Source: Moraxellaceae bacterium
GTDB lineage: Bacteria > Pseudomonadota > Gammaproteobacteria > Pseudomonadales > Moraxellaceae
Direction: 5' to 3'
NCBI GenBank assembly: GCA_029267635.1
Contig: JAJUIK010000009.1
Span: 1-64,000, forward strand
Length of the DNA stretch: 64,000 nucleotides
Shown here: positions 41,525-48,571 of the stretch, one piece after another
Position numbering within the stretch: position 1 is the first letter of the stretch
How the letters are laid out: each line of letters opens with the position of its first letter
Notes under the pieces: generated by a model
What the model saw: the letters and a program-made list of their open reading frames with translations, nothing else
Database searches by the model: none
Told to the model about the DNA's origin: nothing
Position numbers and translations under genes: made by a program

Positions 41525-41562
41525 AACGCCGTAGCCTTGTAATATTAAGATTCACGGCGTTT
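41525..41562 (+). terminator. Hairpin after the possible replication gene
   Basis: AACGCCGT / ACGGCGTT pair across a 21-base loop and are followed by TTTATATG. The loop is long for a terminator. The remaining spacer to 41794 shows no gene. Confidence 0.5.
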
Positions 41563-41794
41563 TATATGAAATAGGTCTGCCTAATAACTTATATATGCTT
41601 TATTGGATTATTAGACAGAGATGACTTAACAATTGCTTAACCTAAACTTACCCTAAATCAGATTCAAAAGAGCGAAGTCTTAGAAAAGCGTTAAAGTGGC
41701 GTGTATATACCATTCAAAAAAATTGAGTATTTTTGAGTGATCTTATACATCCAGTTTTTTATAAATAAGTAAAGGTTTAAAAAATAAGATTGAA

Positions 41795-42508
41795 TTATTT
41801 AATGATATCATTCACTAATAGATTATGTTCGCATAGATAGTTCTTAACTTCTTCGTAAACCTCATTTGGAGTCAAAGCGGTTAATTCATATATCATAGAA
41901 TCAACATCTGTATTAAAAAGAATACCCATACGTGGATTAAATAACTCAACTCTATCTATTGAGACAGGATGTGATGAATAATGATTTTGTGTCAGATAGA
42001 TTATGACTTGACGGAAATCAAGAGTTTTAAATTTCCTGTCTCCAGATTTTATTTCGACTAGTGTTGATGAATACATTAAGTCTACTTCTGAATGATTTAA
42101 CATACCTATGCCTTCGAGAGGTTTTCGAATTATAGGTGACTTGTTTTGGTATTGTGCTGTTAATGACTCAAGAATAAAGGTTACTTCATTTTTAATTTCA
42201 CTATAAGGGGGAATTTGAACGCTTTTATAGAAAGAAGTAAAGGAGCTAACTTTATCAAAAGAAAATTGACATGCGGAATCAATTTCTTGTTGAGTAAAGA
42301 GCAAGCTTCCTTTGTCTAAAGATTGCTCATAAAGCTCAAAAGAGAGCACATTAATATAAGCATTATATTTACTAGAATAACTTGATATGGGTTTGTGGAT
42401 ATCTTTAATAAGCGCACCATTAACAAGCCGAACATAGTTCTTGCTGTTAATTAATAAAGAATTCCAAAAAGACGTATACAGTTTAGAAAAAGTAACTTCA
42501 GATATCAT
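41795..42508 (-). CDS. PD-(D/E)XK nuclease-like partner of the reverse transcriptase
   Basis: This 237-residue protein has a recognisable PD-(D/E)XK core: Asp143 in EVDLM, Glu152-Ile-Lys154 in LVEIKSG and Gln167 in DFRQVIIYL, in the order and spacing of the family. The N-terminal 130 residues are helical and match nothing I know. Its ATG overlaps the stop of the RT gene (ATGA at 42508-42505), so translation is coupled. I infer a DNase effector or processing partner of the RT. Whether it is active is unknown. Confidence 0.7.
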   Translation of the reverse strand: MISEVTFSKLYTSFWNSLLINSKNYVRLVNGALIKDIHKPISSYSSKYNAYINVLSFELYEQSLDKGSLLFTQQEIDSACQFSFDKVSSFTSFYKSVQIPPYSEIKNEVTFILESLTAQYQNKSPIIRKPLEGIGMLNHSEVDLMYSSTLVEIKSGDRKFKTLDFRQVIIYLTQNHYSSHPVSIDRVELFNPRMGILFNTDVDSMIYELTALTPNEVYEEVKNYLCEHNLLVNDIIK

Positions 42509-44142
42509 AGTGCTGACTGAATCCCTTTAGCTGTTTGTTTACGCTTAGAAGCCCAATCTTCATATAGCTTTTGGATTTCAGTAAAGCTTTTCTTATTATG
42601 AGTGCGCCAGTGACTGCCTTCATCACCTAATAGATAACTACAGATGATGAATATACGTTTTTGTAACTCATTTTGGGTTGAATATCTATTTTTCTGATCG
42701 GATAACCATGAAAAGTTATTCAGTTTTCCCATAGCTTGAGTCACCATTTTTTTTACAAGAGCTGAATTTGTATAATCCATTATTTCATTTAAAATGATTA
42801 GGCTTTCATCACTTTCAAACAAGCTAATAAGCTTTACTGTATAGGCTAAATTAACATCGGTCTGAATAATGTAAGATTTTTTAAGATGCAGATCCTCGAG
42901 CTTTTTAAAAATATGGTTCTTAGTGTCTTGATTGGTATTTGACCACAAGGAAATAGTAGCTTGAACAATGGAATTATAAATTGGGTAAAGTTCATTGATA
43001 TTATCAAATATCAAGTATAAGGAGTTGGAGACTACTTTCTCATCCTCATATTTCAATGCTTTTAATATATGCTTTGTATATATTTGGTTGACCTTAGATT
43101 TCTTAAGCTCCTCAGAGAGCATAGAAAATAAGTCAAAGCTTTTTAAAGATTCTTTAATTTCCTCATAATCATCTTTAGCATTAGGTGAGTAAGGATCATA
43201 GCGGATTGGTAAATTTAAAAATTTAGCTTTCTGTGTACTGCCTTCATCTTCCGTAACCCCACTTATTTTGACTTTTGTAATATTAGTAAACTCTTCTTTG
43301 GACATGATTACAGATTTGTTTTTCTGCAATGTTAGTCCTTCATTTTCAATTAATTTAATATTCAATTCAGTTAAAATAGAATGAGCTTCTTCTTTACTTG
43401 AGCAAAACACAAGATAGTCATCAACGAAGCGCTTAAACTTAACTCTTTTTTGGAACAAAAGTTTATCAATAGCATTCAGAGCAAGTTCAGCTAATATCCT
43501 TGATGCAGGACCACCTACAGGTAATCCATAAGATTTCGTATCGCTAAATTTTTGCATTAAAGTTGTAATTTTCATTACTGTATTTTGTAAGTGACTATTT
43601 GAACCACTTAATCTTTCTAATTCATTCTCTAATCGATGGTGATAGATTCGAGGATAAAAATCAGCAATATCGCAAGATATAACATATTTTATATTTTCAT
43701 CTTCACATACTTGCATGCTGTCTAATTGAAATTTTTTCCAATTAACATCTTTACTAAATAAAGTACCTTTTGATGGATCAGGATTGAACCGATACGAATA
43801 GACATAATCGGTACTAAGTCTTTTTGCCTCGATAATTGCCGCAATTTGAATTACTTTAGATAAAAAATAAAGATTCCAATATGGATCAATTAAAGTAGCC
43901 CAACGATAACCTGTAAAGCCAACAGGACAGGCTGTACTAAAATTAGATATTGAGTTAAGTGCTATATATTCTTGTAGGGCTTTCTTATCATTTAGCTTGC
44001 TATCAAGAGCCTTAAAATGTTCGATTACATCATCTCGATTGTCTTCGAAAATAATGTTTTCAATAGAGTTTGGGAATATGTCGGTATCACCAAAGTGGAT
44101 GACATTATCAATTGCTAGAGCAATTGCGTCTTGATATTGCAT
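42505..44142 (-). CDS. Reverse transcriptase of a probable antiphage system
   Basis: This 545-residue chain is a reverse transcriptase with a long C-terminal extension. Motif A is SCDIADFYPRIYHHRLE (Asp158, Asp161, Phe162), motif B SYGLPVGGPASRILAELAL (about 204-222) and motif C FVDDYLVF (Asp241, Asp242). No maturase or endonuclease domain of group II introns and no retron-type VTG motif is seen. Residues 300-545 are helical and end LGDEGSHWRTHNKKSF. This fits defence-associated (DRT/Abi/UG) RTs on islands. AAAGG lies before ATG 44142. Downstream is a coupled nuclease-like gene. Confidence 0.88.
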   Translation of the reverse strand: MQYQDAIALAIDNVIHFGDTDIFPNSIENIIFEDNRDDVIEHFKALDSKLNDKKALQEYIALNSISNFSTACPVGFTGYRWATLIDPYWNLYFLSKVIQIAAIIEAKRLSTDYVYSYRFNPDPSKGTLFSKDVNWKKFQLDSMQVCEDENIKYVISCDIADFYPRIYHHRLENELERLSGSNSHLQNTVMKITTLMQKFSDTKSYGLPVGGPASRILAELALNAIDKLLFQKRVKFKRFVDDYLVFCSSKEEAHSILTELNIKLIENEGLTLQKNKSVIMSKEEFTNITKVKISGVTEDEGSTQKAKFLNLPIRYDPYSPNAKDDYEEIKESLKSFDLFSMLSEELKKSKVNQIYTKHILKALKYEDEKVVSNSLYLIFDNINELYPIYNSIVQATISLWSNTNQDTKNHIFKKLEDLHLKKSYIIQTDVNLAYTVKLISLFESDESLIILNEIMDYTNSALVKKMVTQAMGKLNNFSWLSDQKNRYSTQNELQKRIFIICSYLLGDEGSHWRTHNKKSFTEIQKLYEDWASKRKQTAKGIQSAL

Positions 44143-44273
44143 AATTTGACCTTTAAAAACTTAAGTTAAGTATATAATTTTTATTTAGTTGTACTGATTT
44201 TGACACATTGTTACTTGTCTTGGAAAGAATATAGGGGCTATAGCGCATTTTTTTGATTTATTACATCGCTTTA

Positions 44274-44292
44274 TGTATCACTATATGTATCA
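44274..44292. repeat. TGTATCA repeats, probable arm-type sites (right)
   Basis: TGTATCAC at 44274-44281 and TGTATCAC at 44286-44293 match the repeats near the integrase gene and lie 60 bases inside the attR candidate. Confidence 0.5.
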
Positions 44293-44345
44293 CATGATTT
44301 TTACTAAATTAAATAATTTATTAAAAACAATAGTTTAAATTTTTA

Positions 44346-44362
44346 GTTCAATTGACGCCACC
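44346..44362 (+). other. attR candidate (degenerate repeat of the ssrA 3' end)
   Basis: GTTCAATTGACGCCACC matches the ssrA segment 37218-37234 at 14 of 17 positions, in the same orientation. It is the expected far boundary of the island. Confidence 0.55.
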
Positions 44363-44381
44363 GAGAAATCCAACTGAATGT

Positions 44382-44418
44382 AAAAAAGCCCTTAAAATTC
44401 ATATTTAAGGGCTTTTTT
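44382..44418. terminator. Bidirectional hairpin just outside attR
   Basis: The stem AAAAAAGCCCTTAAA / TTTAAGGGCTTTTTT is perfect and has T runs on both strands. It lies 20 bases beyond attR and would sit right behind ssrA if the island excised, so it may be the terminator ssrA used before this insertion. Confidence 0.8.
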
Positions 44419-44535
44419 ATTGCCTTAATTGTCCGATGCTGTTTGAACCGATCTGACCTGATTTTTGCCATTTTTGGGTAAAAAGAGGAAAAATTTTACC
44501 CACGGAATAGCGATCGCGACTTGGGAAAAGATCTA

Positions 44536-44723
44536 ATGACTTTAACGGATATAGAATGTAAAAAGGTGCAACTGCGAGATCAACAATATCGTCTTTCAGA
44601 CTCCAATGGCCTATCTCTACAAATAAACCCAAATGGAAAAAATATTGGAATCTGCGGTTCACTGTGAATGGGAAACGCAGATCCGAGTCTCTCGATCAGT
44701 ATCCCAACATAGGATTTAAATGA
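44536..44723 (+). pseudogene. Remnant of a second tyrosine integrase (DUF4102 part, frameshifted)
   Basis: From ATG 44536 the frame reads MTLTDIECKKVQLRDQQYRL, then SDSNGLSLQINPNGKN, the typical start of P4-type integrases, and is then broken at a run of six A (about 44638). The next frame continues KYWNLRFTVNGKRRSESLDQ to a stop at 44721. About 60 of some 400 residues remain. The protein differs from the intact integrase, so this is the relic of another element at the same site. Confidence 0.75.
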
Positions 44724-45061
44724 AGGGTAGAAAAATTTCTATTTGAGGTATTTTGTTTATGGTGTTGGGGTAAAGTATGAGTTTTTCTTTTTATATAGAT
44801 AAAATTAACGTAATTCGTGTGCTTATATTTTTAGTTCAACTGTCACCATCGAATTAATGAGTTAATTATCCACTTTAATACCAGTAGTTTTGATCATTAA
44901 GAAATACAAGCAGATCAATAAAAAATGCAATGATGAAAGAAGTCAACGCCATTTTTAGTTAAAGATGGAAAATGTACCGTATAACTTTGGTTAGACTGAT
45001 AGGTGAAACACGTTGAAGACATGCAGAATAGTGTAAGTCCTAATCTCAATGGAGAGGTGAA
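44724..45061. other. A+T-rich spacer with a second att-like site
   Basis: No gene is seen. GTTCAACTGTCACCATC at 44834-44850 matches the ssrA 3' core at 13 of 17 positions and shares the preceding TTTTTA with the attR candidate at 44346, so it may be the outer boundary of the older, decayed element. Confidence 0.45.
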
Positions 45062-45547
45062 ATGACGAATATTGCAAAAAATACGATCTGCCTTTGGTTC
45101 GATAATGATGCTGAGGATGCTGTACGATTTTACGCCGAGACATTTCCAGATTCATCGCTCGGCGCGGTACATCGTGCACCTGGAGATTATCCATCAGGGA
45201 AAGAAGGGGATGTATTGACTGTCGAGTTCACAGTGCTAGGTGTTGCGTGTCTCGGACTTAACGGTGGACCCGCATTCAAACATAACGAAGCGTTTTCGTT
45301 TCAGGTTGCGACCGAAGACCAAGCTGAAACCGATCGATACTGGAATGCGATCGTCGGCAATGGAGGTCAGGAGAGCGCGTGTGGCTGGTGCAAGGACAAG
45401 TGGGGCATCTCTTGGCAGATTACGCCGATTGTCCTAACGGAAGCATTCACAAGTCCTGATCGTGCAGCCGCCAAACGGGCATTCGATGCGATGATGACGA
45501 TGAAGAAAATCGATATTTCCGAGATTGAGAAGGCATTTCGTGGTTAA
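45062..45547 (+). CDS. PhnB-like VOC superfamily protein
   Basis: This 161-residue single-domain protein is of the glyoxalase/VOC fold, PhnB (3-demethylubiquinone methyltransferase-like) subgroup: ICLWFDNDAEDAVRFYAETF, GPAFKHNEAFSFQVATEDQAETDRYWNAI, GGQESACGWCKDKWGISWQI. The substrate is unknown. GGAGAGGTGAA precedes the start. Its base composition is clearly richer in G+C than the flanking DNA, which suggests separate acquisition. Confidence 0.85.
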   Translation: MTNIAKNTICLWFDNDAEDAVRFYAETFPDSSLGAVHRAPGDYPSGKEGDVLTVEFTVLGVACLGLNGGPAFKHNEAFSFQVATEDQAETDRYWNAIVGNGGQESACGWCKDKWGISWQITPIVLTEAFTSPDRAAAKRAFDAMMTMKKIDISEIEKAFRG

Positions 45548-45584
45548 AGTTAATATGTGGTAAAGGGTAATCCTCCCATAAATA

Positions 45585-45624
45585 GTATGTCTGTACTCAC
45601 AATAGTACAGACATACGGCTTTTT
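45585..45624 (+). terminator. Terminator after the PhnB-like gene
   Basis: The perfect 13-bp stem GTATGTCTGTACT / AGTACAGACATAC with loop CACAAT is followed by GGCTTTTT. Confidence 0.8.
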
Positions 45625-45851
45625 ATGGTCATGAATGAAGTTTCGACTTAAAAATAAGTAGGGACTTACATAAGGCTAATCAGATGGATTGCTATTGAGA
45701 TCATTCACCAGAAGATTAATGGTTAATTTTAGTATGGTAACTACATTGGCACAAATGCGCGTGCGCGCGAGGCAAGTGTATTTTAGAGTTAATAATTCAT
45801 TTTCTGATCGAATCGTAAAACTCAGCAATAAGCACAGAAATATTATTTCAA

Positions 45852-45880
45852 TAAAAAGCCCTGAACTTCTTCAGGGCTTG
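45852..45880 (-). terminator. Terminator of the Gln-rich gene
   Basis: On the minus strand AAGCCCTGAA / TTCAGGGCTT with loop GAAG is followed by TTTATTG, about 95 bases after the stop of the Gln-rich gene. Confidence 0.8.
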
Positions 45881-45973
45881 CTCTTGCTACATTCATTAAT
45901 TATTAAGTTTTGCAGTTTTTATAGTTACTTTATTTGTGAAATGTAGCTCGTATAACAAAGGTAGATTGACTGA

Positions 45974-46231
45974 TCAATATTTCTGGTTTTGATTAGTCTG
46001 CTGGTTTTGCTGACCTTGCTGGTCAGATTGCTGATTTTGCTGACGGCGTTGTTGATCGGATTGCTGTTGTTGCTGCTTTTGCTGGTCTGTCTGTTGGTTT
46101 TGCTGATGTTGCGGATTGTTTTGTTGCTGCTGTTGACGCTGTTGATCGGATTGCTGGTTTTGCTGACGTTGCTGGTCATTCTGCTGTTGCTGACGTTGCT
46201 GGTCATTTTGCTGGTTTTGTTGATTAGCCAT
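45974..46231 (-). CDS. Small Gln/Asn-rich low-complexity protein
   Basis: This 85-residue protein has 49 Gln, with Asn, Asp and Arg making up most of the rest and no Leu, Ile, Val, Phe, Trp, Cys or Glu. It is built from imperfect repeats of the type NQQSDQQRQQ. AGAAGGGATATCGAA precedes the ATG and a terminator follows, so it is probably expressed. It should be disordered and resembles prion-like or desiccation-type hydrophilins by composition. The complementary frame is a Leu-rich artefact. Confidence 0.7.
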   Translation of the reverse strand: MANQQNQQNDQQRQQQQNDQQRQQNQQSDQQRQQQQQNNPQHQQNQQTDQQKQQQQQSDQQRRQQNQQSDQQGQQNQQTNQNQKY

Positions 46232-46417
46232 TTCGATATCCCTTCTAGAGGTTTTGGAAAAACTACTTTAACCCACACCGTTCAGATGCCAATGGTCAAG
46301 CTGTTGCGAACTTCTACAATGTAATTCAGGCAAATGTCAGCTGATTGATTCGCAAGGCTACTCATCTTTCGCTCATCACATAATTTACAATGCAGATACG
46401 TACTCTTTAATATTTTT

Positions 46418-46660
46418 TCATGATGGCATCTCACTATTCATGACGATGAGCATGACCACAATCCCCCAAATAAGCACTGCTATCACAAACCAGAATTGTT
46501 TTGATGGCTTCATTATTGTTTTTCTTTTTGGATGCCTGATGTTTTCTAATTTACAGAAAGCTAGAGTCGAGCTTAAGAAAAATAAGACGAATAGCATCCA
46601 TAGAATATTTGCCGACCATTTTGCAATAAAGTCTTCATAACCGATTTCTATACTCGTCAC
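46418..46660 (-). CDS. Small two-helix membrane protein of unknown function
   Basis: This 80-residue frame opens at GTG 46660 and has two membrane segments, ILWMLFVLFFLSSTLAF and FWFVIAVLIWGIVVMLIVM, joined by a basic loop (RHPKRKTIMKPSK), which obeys the positive-inside pattern. No Shine-Dalgarno is evident, and a shorter start at the internal Met of LWMLF is possible. The opposite-strand frame lacks such logic. Confidence 0.45.
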   Translation of the reverse strand: MTSIEIGYEDFIAKWSANILWMLFVLFFLSSTLAFCKLENIRHPKRKTIMKPSKQFWFVIAVLIWGIVVMLIVMNSEMPS

Positions 46661-46687
46661 ACAAAAATAATAAGAGGCTGTTTTAAA

Positions 46688-46891
46688 ATGGGATATATCG
46701 TCAAATTAATTCCAGAAGACCTCTATCTTGTACCCAGTGACTGCCAAATCGGGCTAACAGAGTACAGAGAGAAAGCATTAGCAGAAGGTCTATTCCATGA
46801 TTATGCTGAAGCAAATGCCAAAGCCAAATTATTCAGAAAAGAAATGGCCATAAATATTGATTATGTGGTTGAATCATCTACAAAAGAATAA
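46688..46891 (+). CDS. Small soluble protein of unknown function
   Basis: This 67-residue chain begins MGYIVKLIPEDLYLVPSDCQ and continues YREKALAEGLFHDYAEANAKAKLFRKE. AAGAGG lies about ten bases before the ATG. I do not recognise the family. It is short, compact and gene-like in codon use. Confidence 0.6.
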   Translation: MGYIVKLIPEDLYLVPSDCQIGLTEYREKALAEGLFHDYAEANAKAKLFRKEMAINIDYVVESSTKE

Positions 46892-47057
46892 AATCATTGT
46901 CCAGATTGGGATTTGTTCTGGATAGATGAATACCTGATCAGATTATTTTTAGGCTTATCAATTGTTTAACAATAGGTAAGAAGCAAGTTTAAAAGTTTAT
47001 TAATATGAAGTTATTAACTTGATTGAACGTGAATATCCTCGATTGTATTTAAATAAA
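46892..47057. other. Spacer with no recognised gene
   Basis: A+T-rich DNA between the small gene and the pseudogene. A weak TCCAGA/TCTGGA hairpin near 46901-46923 is the only structure seen. Confidence 0.4.
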
Positions 47058-47341
47058 TTAAGTTTTATTCAAGACAGCTACACACAACTTGAGCCCGAAA
47101 GGACTCAACAACCTCAGGATAGATTCCAACCTTGGGTTACTAGCTCGCTGCTCCATTTTCTGTAGGGGGCTGGGGTGCAATCTTGGTGATTTTAGACATT
47201 CAAAGTTAAATGTAGCTCTGTCCGAATAAATCGGGCAATTTTATAAATGGGCCAATCTGAATTTTGTACAACCGTATCGATGACCAATTGCTTCTTCTGC
47301 ATCTGTTCAATGGGAGATAATGGTTTAAAGCATTTGTCCAT
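47058..47341 (-). pseudogene. Frameshifted XRE/HipB-like helix-turn-helix (antitoxin-type) gene
   Basis: ATG 47341 follows a strong AGAGGAG site and opens MDKCFKPLSPIEQMQKKQLV, ending with FIRTELHLTLNV and a stop at 47194-47192. The next frame continues MSKITKIAPQ from 47199, and a third frame gives LQKMEQRASNPRLESILRLL, then SPFGLKLCVAVLNKT, with stop at 47060-47058. Joined, these give the five-helix XRE fold with the usual ...Q-LQK-E-...NP-LE-..L..PFGL ending. Two frameshifts break the gene. Confidence 0.65.
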
Positions 47342-47353
47342 GATAAATCTCCT

Positions 47354-47651
47354 CTAGCTGTAGGCAAATGCTTTTATACGGTATCTATTGTTTTCTAGAA
47401 TTCCAGGATCTATACCAATCGATTGCATTTTATCTAACAGCCCTTGATACAACGGTAACTGTTGAGTAAATGTCTGTTTCAAATTACTGATTTCGATAAT
47501 CTGTTGCATCACTGATTGCCAAACGGGCGCTCCGCCATGATCATCCTTTTCCCAACGGGTAAAATGTGAATCGCTTGGGACGATTAAAGGAAGTGAAATT
47601 GAGTAATTGTCAAATCAGGTAACCAGTTGCTTCTTATGTTGGCTGAGCCAT
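47354..47651 (-). pseudogene. Unknown small gene, apparently broken near its start
   Basis: The frame 47614-47354 encodes 86 residues without a good start (LPLIVPSDSHFTRWEKDDHG, then APVWQSVMQQIIEISNLKQ and IGIDPGILENNRYRIKAFAYS). Upstream, a different frame (SNWLPDLTI) fits onto its N-terminus, and an ATG lies at 47651. The gene stops 12 bases before the HTH pseudogene, as in a two-gene toxin-antitoxin or regulatory pair. I do not recognise the product. Confidence 0.45.
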
Positions 47652-47692
47652 TAAAGAATGATCGGACACACGATGATCAGGTGGCGGTATGG

Positions 47693-47720
47693 ATGAATGA
47701 TTACAATTGTAATCATTCAT
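47693..47720. repeat. Perfect 28-bp palindrome
   Basis: The half-site ATGAATGATTACAA is followed by its exact complement. Inner AATGATTACAATTGTAATCATT resembles metalloregulator (Fur/Zur-type) operators in symmetry and in its AATGAT...ATCATT ends. It lies 190 bases past the metI stop and 42 bases before the ATG of the broken gene, on that gene's promoter side. Confidence 0.5.
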
Positions 47721-47911
47721 ATATTGGATTAAAAATAAAATTCTCTCAGAAGTTTCTAGCACTAAAATTAGCCAGTTAACTTTCCGTTTTTACGGAGGCT
47801 AATACACTTAGGCACCTGATTAGCAACGATGTCGTCACGTCTATACATTCCTTGATAGCATACTATAAAAATGCTGCAAGTATTTTGCCAAACTGAGATT
47901 TTTATAAAATC

Positions 47912-48571
47912 TTAAAGCTTTCTCTTATCTAGTGTGTTGGCGAGAGAATCCCCTATCGCTTGGACCAGCATAACTAGAATGACAAGTACCAGGATAACCG
48001 CCAACATGATTTGCATGTCAAAACGCTGGTAGCCATAACGATAGGCGATGTCACCCAGACCACCAGCACCAATCGCGCCGGCGATGGCTGAGGAATTAAT
48101 CATAGTCACCAGAGTTACAGTAAAACCAGCCACAATGCCGGGCAAAGCCTCGGGTAATAGCACATACCAAATAATCTGCTTACGATTGCAGCCCATAGCC
48201 TGTGCCGCTTCTATCAAACCTTGATCTACTTCACGCAGACTGACCTCGGCAATTCGGGCAAAGAATGGAGTTGCGGCAATAGTAAGGGGAACAACCGCGG
48301 CCCATACACCATAACTGGTGCCGACAATCCAACGCGTGAGTGGGATCAGAGCTACCATCAAAATCAGGAAGGGGACGGAGCGGGTAATATTAACCAGCCA
48401 CCCCAATAGTTGATTGATTTTTTTAGAGGGGGCAATACCATGTTCAGCACTATTCACCAAAATGACTGCGATGGGCAAACCGAGTAAAAAAGCGATCAGG
48501 GCTGAAACACCCACCATGATAAAAGTGTCTATGGTGCCAGTCAGTAACAAATCCAACAGCTGATTAGGCAT
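47912..48571 (-). CDS. metI: ABC transporter permease, MetI-like
   Basis: This is the membrane permease of a MetNIQ-type importer. From ATG 48571 (MPNQLLDLLLTGTIDTFIMV) it has 219 residues and five membrane segments, with the EAA loop EAAQAMGCNRKQIIWYVLLPEALPGI that docks the ATPase. The start overlaps the metN stop by eight bases. An upstream in-frame extension has no family support. The cluster context suggests transport of an organosulfur compound rather than only methionine. Confidence 0.9.
   Translation of the reverse strand: MPNQLLDLLLTGTIDTFIMVGVSALIAFLLGLPIAVILVNSAEHGIAPSKKINQLLGWLVNITRSVPFLILMVALIPLTRWIVGTSYGVWAAVVPLTIAATPFFARIAEVSLREVDQGLIEAAQAMGCNRKQIIWYVLLPEALPGIVAGFTVTLVTMINSSAIAGAIGAGGLGDIAYRYGYQRFDMQIMLAVILVLVILVMLVQAIGDSLANTLDKRKL

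Larger units (their letters stand above)
37242..44362. mobile_element. Integrative island of about 7.1 kb in ssrA
   Basis: The element is bounded by the ssrA 3' end and an imperfect repeat of it. It carries an integrase at the attL side, an AlpA-like regulator, a possible replication protein, unknown small genes and a reverse transcriptase-nuclease pair. No phage structural, packaging or lysis genes and no conjugation genes are present, so it would depend on helpers for transfer. Its genes are richer in A+T than the flanking core genes, which suggests acquisition. Confidence 0.75.
44143..44535. other. Spacer upstream of the RT gene, including the island end
   Basis: These 393 bases hold the RT promoter region, two TGTATCA repeats, attR and a bidirectional hairpin. 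A minus-strand TATACT near 44168-44173 may be the RT -10 box. No extended structured RNA of the kind used by retrons is obvious, though a short template RNA cannot be excluded by eye. Confidence 0.5.
45548..45973. other. Spacer with two terminators and no convincing gene
   Basis: This 426-base spacer ends the PhnB-like transcript on one side and the Gln-rich transcript on the other. An open frame at 45689-45946 runs through the second terminator and has no gene-like composition. Confidence 0.6.

Noticed and set aside
45689-45946. 85-residue open frame on the plus strand
   Set aside because: It reads through a clear terminator hairpin of the opposite strand, lacks a Shine-Dalgarno and has no gene-like composition.
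45989-46324. Plus-strand open frame rich in Leu opposite the Gln-rich gene
   Set aside because: It is the complement of CAG/CAA codons, lacks a ribosome site and would give an implausible poly-Leu protein.
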